Shown: in pieces, positions 46,522 through 57,135 of the stretch
Position numbering within the stretch: the stretch's first letter is position 1
How the letters are laid out: every line of letters begins with the position of its first letter
NCBI GenBank assembly: GCA_030062745.1
Contig: CP099848.1
Coordinates: 8,763,501 to 8,827,500, forward strand
Direction: 5' to 3'
From: Capitulum mitella
Lineage: Eukaryota > Arthropoda > Thecostraca > Pollicipedomorpha > Pollicipedidae
DNA: 64,000 nucleotides
The notes under the pieces: generated by a model
Databases searched by the model: none
The model's input: only the letters and a program-made list of their open reading frames with translations
What the model was told of the DNA's origin: nothing
Program-made: the position numbers and the translations under genes

Positions 46522-47581
46522 ATGAACGCGGCCGCCGGCCCGGTGGGCCTGCTGGAGCGGCCGGACCTGATCGACTGGAGCCGCGTGTGCTTCAGAGAAC
46601 GGCTGGCCGTGCACGGCCTGCGCCGGCCGCCGCCCGGCGAGCCGCCCCTCGGCTTCCAGCTGAGCTCGGTCGAGGAGGCCGAGACGGACGGCGAGCCGAC
46701 GCTCTGCGTGCTCGTGCACCGCAACTACCGGCTGGAGGAGACTGAGGTGAGCACCGAGCTGATGACCACCGTCGGCCGCGACCTGCAGACGGTGCAGCAG
46801 CACTGGCGCCAGACGGAGACGTGGCCGGCCGGCTCGCGGTGGCGCCAGCTGCACCTGGTGCGCGAGCGGCACCAGTTCGCGCTGCAGGTGAGGCAGGGTG
46901 CCAACGGCCACGAGCCGACCGAGCGGCTCTACCGGCTCAACCGCGCCAAAATGCGCTTCCTGTACTCGGAGGGCGCGCTGCTGGTGCTGCAGCGGCTGGT
47001 GGCCCAGCACGACTACCAGCTGCCGGTGCACGGCACGGCCGTGGAGATCTCCGGGCGGCTGTACCCGTTCTCGCTGGAGAACCGCGGCTGGGTGCAGCCG
47101 GCCGCCGGCGTCGACCGCTGCCTGCGACTCGTCAAGACGTTCTCTCGCGGGGGAGACGCCAGCGAGAGCTTCAGCCACCTGACGGCGGACGGCTCGCTCG
47201 TCAGCCAGGCGGTGCACGTGTGGCCCGTACGCGTGGAGGCGCTGCACCTGCTGCGGCAGCGGCCGCCGCTCGACTGGCAGCTGGACCTGCAGCTGGTCTC
47301 CGTGTTCGCCGACCGCAAAGCTGGAGCTGCGCGCGCTGTTCGAGCGCTACCTGCGCGAGCACCCAGACGTGCGCCGCCTACTGGCCGACTTCCTGCAGGC
47401 GGTGCTAATCTGGAAGCCCGAGGACGTGCTGCAGTTCGCCGAGGAGTTCTTCACGCCGCACGCCGTCACGTACAAGTCGGCCGAGCAGCACGACCAGGAG
47501 GAGGCCATGATCTCGGCCCTGGCCAGCCTGCACGGCGAGTGGGACCAGCTCTGGACCGAGCCAAAGACCTACACGGACTGA
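46522..47581 (+). CDS. CATIP: CATIP homologue, single exon with one frameshift
   Basis: CATIP (ciliogenesis-associated TTC17-interacting protein) acts in actin organisation and ciliogenesis and is needed for sperm flagella in vertebrates. Frame 1 runs 46522-47319 (266 residues); after one surplus base in the CGCAAAGCTG run, frame 2 runs 47321-47581 (86 residues), total about 352 against about 387 in the human protein. Matching landmarks in order include ERPDLIDWSRVCFRERLAV, TLCVLVHRNYR, LYRLNRAKMRFLYSEGALLV, LYPFSLENRGW, the FADRK / LELRALFERYLREHPD junction, and LLADFLQAVLIWKPEDVLQF. That last segment resembles the RIIa-type dimerisation/docking domain common in axonemal proteins. Codon usage is very GC-rich and uniform on both sides of the break, so a sequencing or assembly indel is likelier than an old pseudogene. 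The frame stays open upstream to 46414, so an earlier exon may exist. No introns are seen. Confidence 0.8.
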
Positions 47582-48384
47582 GCGGACTCCCGCGGCGGAG
47601 CTGGAGATGCCGTCCAGCGCAGGCACAGCTTTGCTGCCTGCAAACTATTACCAGGCTTTGTCCCACGTCCACGACTTAAATCTCCGCAACATTTGACATG
47701 AACCGACCGAGGGCTGCACAAGCCTGAAGCGAAATTCTAAACGACTCATGAATAGGTTCCAATAATCAGTTATAACAAGTCTGTTTTTCGAAAGCGATAG
47801 GCGGGAGCCTGCGCTGTTGCAAAATCATGTGTTTTCGGAGAAAAACATACTTACCCAGTGCATGGACATGGGAAACTTGGGGAAGGGGTAGATACAGATG
47901 GGCAGAAGCGCCACCACTATTACACATCCACTATTCCCCACTGTTTCCAGTATTTTATGGAAGTTGTTGGATGCTTTAAGCGATAATTTGGAAGGTTATT
48001 CCAATCATGCCAGACATAAATATTCGTCTAACCATTTTCTGAAATCTACTCATGATCATAATATCATGCAAGTGCAGTAGTGGCTTAACGTTCTCTGAAT
48101 CCTTGGATCTGAATAAAGACACTTTATGACTTTAATCGAGCATTCAAGGCATACAAAAATGCTTTAAGCGTTATATGGCTGAGAAGCAATTTAATTATTC
48201 AGTTTGGAATCCTGAGCCATAGAGCTGGAGCAGATAATTTACTGTAGAAAGCCTCTTACCTTATATGAAACAATTCCCTCGACTTCAAAACCATTTAGTC
48301 TCAGAGGCAATCTAAATAGCTGCAGCAAAACAATGCAAGGGCTCACAGGAACAAGTGGAATTTCAGCAGAATTAAACAAATGAC
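47582..48384. other. Probable CATIP 3' UTR and flank
   Basis: No coding frame. GC falls steadily after the stop. A polyadenylation hexamer lies at 48112. Confidence 0.45.
48112..48117 (+). terminator. Polyadenylation signal AATAAA
   Basis: Lies 531 bases after the CATIP stop codon on the same strand and could end its transcript. Position and match only; no transcript evidence. Confidence 0.35.
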
Positions 48385-48540
48385 GCTCCGTTTGTTGCCG
48401 TCCTGGCTTGCTGGATATGGGGCCGGACTACTGAGTCCGGTGTGTGACATGCACCGGGTTCGATTCCCAAAACAGAAACGTATATTTGGCCCGTGTCCGA
48501 AAGGGTTAGCCGGCCACGCTGTGGCCATGTCTTAGTTAGA
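48385..48540 (+). mobile_element. tRNA-derived SINE
   Basis: A perfect RNA polymerase III B box, GGTTCGATTCC (48457-48467), follows an A-box-like TGGCTTGCTGG (48404-48414) at tRNA spacing. Between them CCGGACTACTGAGTCCGG could form an anticodon-like stem-loop. The acceptor and T stems do not pair well enough for a working tRNA, and about 70 bases of unrelated sequence plus an A/T-rich stretch (48620-48690) follow, as in tRNA-headed SINEs. Confidence 0.55.
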
Positions 48541-48754
48541 AAGCACGATCAAGATTTTCCAGCACCATCTAGTTTGGTGCCGGCGGCAAAATTACTCAGT
48601 ACAACGCCCGCCGTTGGCCCTCTTAAAAATACGTGCGTATTTTAAATATATTTAAATACTAATATATAAAAAATAAAAATACTGGTGGAAGTGAGGGCGG
48701 GAGAGCATATTTAATCCCTCTCTCTCTAGCTATGTCCATTCGATTAGCTGCTTT

Positions 48755-48791
48755 CAACAACATCCAACAACATTCAACAACAACATACTCC

Positions 48792-48824
<33 letters not shown>
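48755..48824 (+). repeat. (CAA)n microsatellite
   Basis: Imperfect CAACAA units from 48755 lead into a pure run of about 11 CAA units at 48791-48824. Confidence 0.95.
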
Positions 48825-48825
<1 letters not shown>

Positions 48826-49424
48826 TAGCGTGATTTTACCACACGCGGAAACTAAATGTCCTAGGTGAAGACCATCAAGTCGAACAAAGTCAAAGCCAAA
48901 TAAGCAGCAACCTACACTTTTTCCAGATCTCCTTAATTGGTAATAACCGAATTCTGTGAAGTCTTAGTCCACGTGATGAGTTTACATACCAGAAAATAGG
49001 TTTACCTACGTCAAGTCAGTCAAGGTCAACTCAGGCCGACAATGGGTCGGCCTCTCGACTCTGCCGGACTGGGACGAAAAGACTTGCGGAAAATGAAAAG
49101 GCTACAGTTTCCAACGCAGCACATGCACTAGGAATTAAGAAAAAACACGGACAATGATTTAAACGCTCAAGCATTATTATCTCGGAAGTTATGTGTAAAA
49201 AAGGAGATGTATGGGGAATATTTGCTCCCCCACTAGTACGCGTCTCCAAAAGCTATGACAAATGTGCTCTGGGCGCCGAATGACCCTGCAGTCGGTGCGC
49301 CCCTAAGCCCCAATAACCAACCTAACCGACAAATGTGCTCTCGGAAACCTCACGGCTTTTCAAGCTACATAGGTGGGTTGGAGCGAATCCTGGACACCAA
49401 ATAAGGAACGAAGTAGCGGCACCG

Positions 49425-49534
49425 AAAAGAATAATGATGAAAGCAAGGAAACGTCGTTTCAGGGCATGAAACACACATGAAAAGAATGATGATGAAGGCG
49501 AGGAAACGTCGTTTCAGGGCATGAAACACGCAAA
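49425..49534 (+). repeat. 55-bp tandem duplication
   Basis: GAATAATGATGAAAGCAAGG and the following GTCGTTTCAGGGCATGAAAC block repeat once with a 55-base offset and few differences, so the duplication is recent. Confidence 0.9.
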
Positions 49535-49976
49535 GTTATCAGTGACTAATGTGGTGCTAAAGAAAGCTTAATAGGATCAAATATTCAGAGTGGTAAGGCT
49601 CTGCCTGCAATGGGCTCATGGATGTTTACAGTTACGTATGTGCCTCCTTGTTCTAGTCGTAAGCCTTGGCATGTCATGGTTCGTCATTTCCATCAACAAG
49701 GAAAGAACCTTTTATCACTGCCTAACGGGTGTTTTGTGCCCGAAATTTAATTTTGATTTCATGAGACAAACCATGGCGAACCCACAAGTTGTTGGTTCAA
49801 TTCTGGACGTCACTAGCTCTCAATCGATGACATTTGTGGTGTTTATTGGACAAATGGGGACTGGGCCCAAGTGACTGTGCGCCCTGACCCAAACCAGTCA
49901 TCTCGCCACTCGATCCTGTTTCCAAAGAATCGGGATCTGTGGCTTAGTACATCGCTCAAACGACGAGTTTTTGCAC

Positions 49977-51198
49977 TCCTATTCCCGGAGGTCTAGACGG
50001 TATGGTCGATTCCCGGCAGGACGGGGGGGGGGGCGAATTCGGCCCCCACTGAGATCTCGAGAACTACACATTCGATTTCGCTGCAACAAACGGCAATGGA
50101 TTTGCCGTGACGTGAACTACATTTTTCATTTTTATAAAAAGAAATTTTCAAAATTTTGAAAGGTGTGGATACAGGGGAGCAAAAACGTCAAAATCCGGGG
50201 TATTTTTGGACTTCTTATAACTCCGTTGTTTATAGACCGATTTCGATAAAACTGGCATGAATCGAGAGATAATGGATAGGACTTTTACCATTGGTACACA
50301 CAGCTGAAATTTTTGAGAAAATTCATGGGCGTTCACAGGGTTTCAAAAAATTGGAGGATTAGTTTTCAACAAATGAATGAACCAAGAAGGCAAAAACACC
50401 TTTTTGGCTCCTGCTAGTCATGCCATGCTAAAGAAGTACAAATTTCATTACAATGTTTGTATAATGTTAGCATAGGCGGTACCAGGGACATGAAAAAGGG
50501 GGAACTGTCATGGTCACACATTCATCAGGTCAGCTTGCAACCTTTGACCTTAAATGACCTCCAGTGACCTTGGGGTCACTTGGAATGATCTCGTGTGCAT
50601 TTAATATTGTCTGTAAACGTTTTCAACCATTTGAATTCACTCTATTTCAAAAACTTCATTTTATGGATACTGCGATATACGGTACGCGCACTGACATTTT
50701 AGGTCGTAGCTCGGTGACCCAATCTGATATCAAGGTGAAACTTGATACAAAAGTAGAGGGCACCCTTCTACGTCATCTGTATTCCGAGTTTGGCATTTGA
50801 AAAAGCAGCGCCGAAATTTTTGCAATAAAGCCCAATTTTGCCTTTTGACCTGCACCTGGCCTTGTAAAGTGACCTCAGATGAGCAAAATTATACCTGCAC
50901 ACTGCCCAACTACTTCGCTATACATCCATATGAAGTTTTAAGTTCTATCTTAAGAACGCTGTTTTTGACAGATATTTTCCTTTTACCCTCAATATGGCCA
51001 AAAATGGCCTAAGATGCCTCCCAAAAACGTTGCCTGGCTCCGCCCCTGAGCAAAATAGAATTTTGAAATTTTGTCTCGGCTCGCAGAAAGAATAGCTAGG
51101 AAAAGTCACGAAGTTTCGTGGAGCTACGTTAAAAAGCCTGGAATTGGCAAGCAAAAAAACCGAGGGGACGGATTCAGCCCCCCCTGACGGGAATAGGA
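49977..51198 (+). mobile_element. piggyBac-type TTAA MITE, copy 1
   Basis: Collinear over its whole length with 58544-59747, at roughly 90% identity by eye. The 5' terminus reads TCCTATTCCCGGAGGTCTAG and the 3' terminus CTGACGGGAATAGGA followed by TTAA at 51199-51202. The 5' flank is GCAC instead of TTAA, so the target duplication has mutated on that side. It contains a G-tract/C-tract stem, CTCGAGAACTACA, a run of AAAATTTTGAAA, and TGACCT/AGGTCA words near 50530-50580. It has no coding frame, so any transposition would need a transposase supplied elsewhere. Confidence 0.8.
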
Positions 51199-51202
51199 TT
51201 AA

Positions 51203-52465
51203 GAATTGCTGCGGATTAATTCACTGAAAGATTATCAACGATGATGTCTATCATCATTGACTGATATCAAAGATTATCAAGTGAAATGTCTACGCGCTAA
51301 TGAAACCACGACGATCTACGCGAATGTTGGCTGGCTGATAATAGTTCTGTCTACATGTGACTTATGAAATGTTCGCTGCAGTTAGAAAGTAGGCAAATTT
51401 TATGACTGCTGATAAATAAAACCCCAATAAAACCCCCGTCACCTCTGAGGTGCCGACTTTTGTTGCATAAAGACGACCTTACTGCACAAACGCCAGGCCG
51501 AGTTCATCATGAAAATGCCTCACTTCCTAACAGCGGAATGAACGGTCTGCTCTCTTTCCGGAACAACGGCAGTGCATATGAGGTGCCATTTTACTACACC
51601 ATTGATAAAAAACAGTGGGACGGAACTGATTATTTTCTTCCCGCGCGTAACGGGAAAATAGCCATGCCTTGCTGTGGTAAACAGCTGACGCCAAATTTCT
51701 GTGATGAACTGCACGCATATAATTGTGACCTGATGGATCAGAAAAGATACGTTATAGCGCCGCACAGCTAGGTCGCCCAGCTCGCTCTTTTCGTGTAACG
51801 TTAAGTTTGTCAAAGACTAAAGGACAAATCCATTCGTTCGTGAATTGGGGTGTTTGTCGTTAGTTTGTCGTTATGTTTGTTAAGTTTGTCGATGGGCAGA
51901 AAGGCAAGCCTGTCCGTAATTCCACGGGGATGGACTGTTTGAACTGTTCGGAGAGCATGGGTCCATAGCCGCACGCAGAATCCCAAGTCGCCTCAGTTCT
52001 CGATGTGGCAAATCCTTAGCGACGTACGCCCACCCTCATCGACCTGCTTTTGGCCACACTAAACTTAGTTCCCCAATAATTGACAGATCGTAAAATGGAC
52101 AGGTTCCGTAATCTTCGTATCGGCGGAAAGGGCGATGACGTCAACAGCGCCTCGTATCAATATTCTGTCGGTGCAACAGATTGTGATCCTGAAGGGAAAA
52201 TAGTGCATTGGTGTAGGATGTCTTTATCCCTTTCAAAAAAAAAAACAGCTGGGCAACGTTTCCGCGCCTGTCACGATGGCAACCAGACCCTTAAAACAGA
52301 GGTCAGATGACTATTGAAGTGGGTAACAAGTGTAAGTACCGGCCGACCAAGCGAAACGCCACCTGCACAGCTGGAATGGTCTCCGAATCCCGGACTCCGT
52401 ATTGCCAACAGACTGCCACAATGATCCCCACCATGAAAGACTCAATCACAGGGGCAGAGCGTGGC
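51203..52465. other. No supported gene; one unrecognised ORF
   Basis: A + frame at 51460-51771 (103 codons) has mixed composition, including FYYTIDKKQWDGTDYFLP and MPCCGKQLTPNFCDE. It is not recognised, and the opposite strand is open too, so it is not called as a gene. Confidence 0.35.
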
Positions 52466-52700
52466 AGAAGGCCAGAGGTCACTGCGGCAAGACCAGGGGT
52501 CAGTACGGGAAGACCAGGAGTCCCTGCGGCAAGACCAGAGGTCACTATGGAAAGACCAGAGGTCAGGGAAGACCAAGAGTCACTGCGGGAGACCTGAGCC
52601 CACGGGAGACCAGGAGTCAATGTGGGAAGATCAGAGGTCATGGAAGGCCAGGAGTCTGGAAAGACCAAGGGTTGCTGCGGCAGGATGATCAGTAGTCGCG
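52466..52700 (+). repeat. Minisatellite, about 24-bp unit
   Basis: The unit GGCAAGACCAGAGGTCACTG and its variants repeat about nine times with substitutions. It carries an AGGTCA word in several units. Its reverse complement resembles the degenerate array at 1745-2390. Confidence 0.85.
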
Positions 52701-53119
52701 AAGGAACTATTACGGGCCACTGGTGACCGCTGGACTCCAGACGTTCTCCGTTACCTCGTGATAGCATCTGATATTACGCACTAATGAATATTCAGCGCGA
52801 TCGGCAGCTCAGCTACTTAGCTCAGCTTCTTGTTCCTCCAGGACAAGTTTAATTCGCCCCGGGGCTCGATATTGACCCACGGGTCAGCCGGTAGCTGGCC
52901 AATAAAGGACCATGCTGAATACAACACGGTACTGTCGTAGACATGACGGCACGTCAACTTTCGCTGCAAACTCAGCCGTTACCTGAAACTGCACGATCAG
53001 GTGTAGGGGTCGGAGTTTGTTCAACAAACTCTCCTTAGGACGGGTTTCCAATCCTAGCAAGTTATTCGCAACCAACGCAATGACCCTAGCAAATTATTCG
53101 CACGATTTTTTTACATCAT
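52701..53119. other. Non-coding, no feature seen
   Basis: No gene, RNA or clear repeat was recognised. Confidence 0.4.
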
Positions 53120-53262
53120 TACAAACTGATCGGAGTGGCGTGGTTGCACAATGTAACCGGCTCGAGTGTGACTGACCGACGGGAATGGCGTCCGTATGTA
53201 CTGTAAGCGGTTGGATTGGCGTCACTGTACTCTGTGGCCGGTTGGAATGGCGTCAGTCAGCA
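53120..53262 (+). repeat. Short degenerate tandem, about 34-bp unit
   Basis: GGTTGGAATGGCGTCA-type words at about 53175, 53209 and 53241, preceded by a weaker copy, show a period of 32-36 bases. Confidence 0.6.
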
Positions 53263-53654
53263 CGAACGTCAAACGGCGTCACCGTGAAGTACTCTCCCTA
53301 GGAAATGAGCGGCCTAGTCACGAAGCAAACGCCCCGACCTGTTGCACTGTTTGCTTCCATTTTGGGAGGCGATCGATCGTTCCAGCTTGATGTCCAACAG
53401 GCTGTAGGAAATTAAACACCCCACGGCGCTCCGTGTTCATGTGGCGGAGAATGATCCGCCATTACAAGAGGCTCTGTAATCTTGGCAAGATGTGGGCTGG
53501 AGATTCAACATGCTGCCACCGTTCTGCCGACGTCGCCGGCATTTCAGAAACAGATGCCATAAATACGCCCGATAAATCGTGCCTGAACAGGCCCTTCTTT
53601 GCTGAACGTCGGATCTCAGATATATAGCGAAGATATAAACTGTCAGCCTGTGAA

Positions 53655-53895
53655 AACGGGAATGATAGATGCGGCCATCAGGGATGATAACTGCCTCTAG
53701 CGTCGGCCGGGCCGGCCGCCGACTGGTGTCGGCGCGCCCTGTCGAAATGGCTGCCGGCAGGGTGGCGCGGTCTGCAGCGCTGGCCGCGTGCGCTGGCCAT
53801 TCCGGCCTTGTTCAACAGGCGGCCGGCAGCGTCCCGCAGGCCTGGCCCGCCGCTGCAGCGCGGCTGCGATGAAATAGCGCCGAGATAACGCAGGC
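53655..53895. other. CpG-rich patch
   Basis: A GC-rich stretch with a 41-codon ATG frame at 53747 (Ala-rich, no motif). It adjoins a foldback hairpin. Coding status is doubtful. Confidence 0.35.
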
Positions 53896-53992
53896 TCCGC
53901 AGAGTCCATTTTAGCTGGTGGCGGCAGTGGGAAGAGGGTGGCAACACTCTCACCGCGGGCTCGACCAGCTAAAATGGACTCTGTGGAGGCGG
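53891..53992. repeat. Long foldback hairpin, 20-bp perfect core
   Basis: CAGAGTCCATTTTAGCTGGT (53900-53919) pairs perfectly with its complement at 53964-53983. Pairing extends outward with few mismatches over about ten more bases, with a 44-base loop. It is likely the trace of a small foldback element or an inverted duplication. Confidence 0.85.
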
Positions 53993-55600
53993 TAGGACGG
54001 TAGAAGAGGCGAAACGATGATTTGGAGGCAGAAAAGAAAAGAAAAACAGAGCACAACGTTACAAGTAAGTAGATGCATGTGATCAGCAAAACATTCGGAG
54101 TTTTGCGTTCCGCATTCATCAAGAGTGGTTTTAACAACTGTCAAAATACTGGCGTTGGCGCTTTCGGTGGGGCTACACGTCTGAGATGTCCTTTCACAGA
54201 AATCTGACTGGGATTCTGCAGTTCACAAAACAGAGCTCGCTTGAGGGATCAGTTACATGACTGTCTTTCATTTACATTTTAACGAGCTTACGTGAGAAAG
54301 GAATGATAACTCGACTCCTAATAATGTGTGAATGCAACGAGCTTTTTGAAGTGGGATCATGTGTATATGTGAATAATCCAGATGGAATGAGCATGCGACA
54401 TGAGTGAACACAGTCATGAGGACCAGACCTCTGAATGGTTGTTTAGTTGAATGTCATTCACGGATAACTTTTGAATTTGGCTTACCTTTTTGAGCGGTCC
54501 TTGCATGCAGCGAAATGTGTGAAACCTACCGATGGCCCAAGCTGTGTTTCATCCGTTAATTTTGTGGAAGAATCAGCGCACCTATGTGTCACTTTTAATA
54601 ATGTCGAAAGACCTGAACGGAAATCACAGGAGATATCTCAGGCCATTCCGTTAGCCATAAGAAATTAGAAATAACGTCTGTTCGAGTGCTAATGCCAGTT
54701 TTTTCCGCCATCCTAATGTAACTTTTCTACCTCCATGCTCCAGGCTCATATTCGAGAAGCCAGTCGATTTTGTGCGCAGGTCTGTCATCAGCCAGCTTGG
54801 CTGTCAGACGTCCATTATGGATGAACTAAATTCACGGCAAACATTGAGCAATATATTTCGAAACATGCATCAGTTACGAGAAGATCTCTGATTCGAGATG
54901 AATGGTCAGTCATGCATCATGAGACCACTGACAGCTTGCCCAGGACATCTGTTTCATGTCATGCTTTCCCGGAGTACTTATATTTATAATGTCGATATGA
55001 GGTGCGACTGTAGCTTGTGCGAATGAGACCTTGTGCCCTTTTGTTTGTTTCCTTCCGGTCCGAAATTTATCTAGAAGAACCGTGTGTTCGACGAAACATG
55101 ATGTACCGCATCGCAAGCGTCATCAGTGTCACGGTACCGGAAGAAATGCTTCCTACCGTTCGTGACCACAAAGGGTTTCCGCAAGAAGTAAGCGAACCAC
55201 TTCGAGGGTGCCCTTTTTTATTCAGTTCATAGACAGTTAGGTATCATTGGCGGTTCTCAACGACAGGCAATACCGTTTTTACCAGTTTTACCGGCAAGTT
55301 TTTACCCGCTAATACACCATTAGTTGTGTTGAACCTTTACACTGTAAAAACAATCTTAATTAGAACAATTGCACAGAATCTGGGATCAATTTTTTCAGTT
55401 GTCTTGCTATGCAATAGTTTTTCGGTTTGGTGGCCATACAATGAGAGGCCTTCGGCCCATTCTGAATGGTGCTTAGTTTACAACAGATTGCATACCAAGG
55501 TTTTTTGTTTTTTGCGTTATTAGCTTTTAGCGTGCCCGTGGAAAACCTTCAGCTCTCAAGTATTTCTTCTGTTAGCGCACTTCCGAATACTCTGTCATGC
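53993..55600. other. Non-coding, no supported gene
   Basis: AT-rich DNA. The part nearest 55600 may include the 3' end of the Tc1-type element, but no terminal repeat was identified. Confidence 0.4.
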
Positions 55601-55605
55601 TACCG

Positions 55606-56560
55606 CTAGGCTTCATGACATTCTGAAGAAGGCTGGGCATTGACTGGGCGATGGTTTGGGAGTAATTCTGGTTCGTATCCATTACACTTTTTTCTGAAAA
55701 TCTCCTGAAACCGCAACACCGATGATATGTCGTGGTTGTGCAGTCTCCTCTTCATGAAGGACCAGACATTTTTGATGGGGTTTAGGTTGGGTGACTTCCC
55801 AGGGCATTCTAGAACAAGAATGGAGTTGGCATGGAGGAATTTGGGCACGATTTTCGACTTGTAGTGGGCGACAGAGTCGTGCATGAAGACGCTGCACTGG
55901 TGGCGAAAGTACGCAGGAAGCAGTTGATCCTCCAAAACATGGATGTGGCGTTTCCCTGTCGTTTCATTATTGGGAAAGGAATAAATTCATCTCCAACCCT
56001 CCAACGCCTCCGCACTATGACCTTATCAGGGTCCCCTGCACTCTCCCACGTATAATCATACCTGTCGGACCCTTGGGATGTCAGACGCTCCCTCGGAGCA
56101 CGGCATTGCACCGAAAGGTCAATTCATCACTCCACATCACCTTCCACCGCTCAACCAACTAGTCGATCTTCTCGGCAGACCGAAAACGTTTCTTCAGACG
56201 TGCAGTCAGTGGCGTTTTTTTTGCTCCTTTTTTGGCTGTTGAGCGGGACGGTATCTTGAGGTCTGTCTGTAGCGTCTATTGAATGGTATGCTTAAGCACG
56301 TTTCCAAGTAGACCTAGTAGACCAAGTAGACAAGTAGACCAAGATAATATTTTCGAGTTCATCAGCGCTTATTCGGGGAATGTTAAATACTTCTTCCTTC
56401 ATGATCTGATCTGTAAATTTGGAGGTCTTCCTAAGCCTCCCAGGGACGGTTTGACGATGTTGAACAACATCAGAAGGTAGGCTGATGGACAGCTGCTTGA
56501 TGGCTGCTAGCCCCTTGCCTGCGCTCCGACCTCTTTCTTGTATGGAGTTTTTCATTGATG
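55606..56560 (-). pseudogene. Tc1/mariner transposase remnant B
   Basis: Read 56560 to 55606. The N-terminal part contains GRLRKTSKFTDQIMKEEVFN and IPRISADEL, a DNA-binding helix region. A middle part is scattered over frames. The C-terminal frame (55935-55606, 109 codons) has EDQLLPAYFRHQCSVFMHDS, with the second catalytic Asp in FMHD, and CPGKSPNLNPIKNVWSFMKR. The usual ...DLNPIENLW is changed to NLNPIKNVW, so the third catalytic residue (Glu) is Lys and the enzyme would be inactive even without the frameshifts. It is not closely similar to remnant A, so this is a separate lineage. An inverted pair AGTATTTTGGCGTTC / GGAACGCAAAATACT at 56567-56632 could be a terminal-repeat trace. Confidence 0.75.
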
Positions 56561-56904
56561 GAAACTAGTATTTTGGCGTTCTCAATGTCGCTGAGACACC
56601 GTCATCACTACCGATTGGAACGCAAAATACTGGTCTTATTGTGAACACAGCAAAGCCACAAAATGTGCTTACTACAAAAAATGATCTTATTTACTGAGGT
56701 ATCCCACCGCCAAGCATCAGAGCCCTCTGGTCGTACATGGATTTAATGGTTAACCGGGACCTCGTCGTGTTGGAAAAAGTGCAATAAGCACATGAGCGTT
56801 TGCATGACTTCTACTGTGGGCGTCTTACCGCTCATGTAGCATTGTCTCTTACGGCCAGGGAGCTCAGGTTTTCTTCGGACACTATACGGACTGCGGTAGT
56901 TTTT

Positions 56905-57135
56905 GTTCCTTACAAGCCTGACGCAAAGCGGGCAAGACAGTAATGCGACATGGTAAGCCCAATGGTAAGCCAATTACACGGCTTAGTCGAATTCTACGCG
57001 ATGAAAGCGAAACCTTTTCGTGAAAGCGCGCTGCAAGTAAATTGGCAGACGGGCTGCAGTATTATCACATTCGCTGCGTTTGCATTTGCACGAAACAATA
57101 AGTCATACATGATGAGTTGTGGATAGTCCAGAACA
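56905..57135 (-). repeat. Dispersed repeat, copy 2 of an inverted pair
   Basis: Reverse-complement partner of 35820-36040: GCCTGACGCAAAGCGGG, TGGTAAGCC, TTCTACGCGATGAAAGC, GCAAGTAAATTGGCAGACGG and GTTGTGGATAGTCC line up in reverse order. No coding content. Confidence 0.75.

Noticed and set aside
46366..47247. A 293-codon open frame on the - strand
   Set aside because: It is the antisense shadow of the GC-rich CATIP exon, whose + strand frame has recognisable homology.
48404..48470. A functional tRNA gene
   Set aside because: The B box is perfect, but the acceptor and T stems do not pair properly; a SINE head explains it better.
51460..51771. A 103-codon gene
   Set aside because: Both strands are open, no motif is recognised, and the proposed protein has no clear start context.
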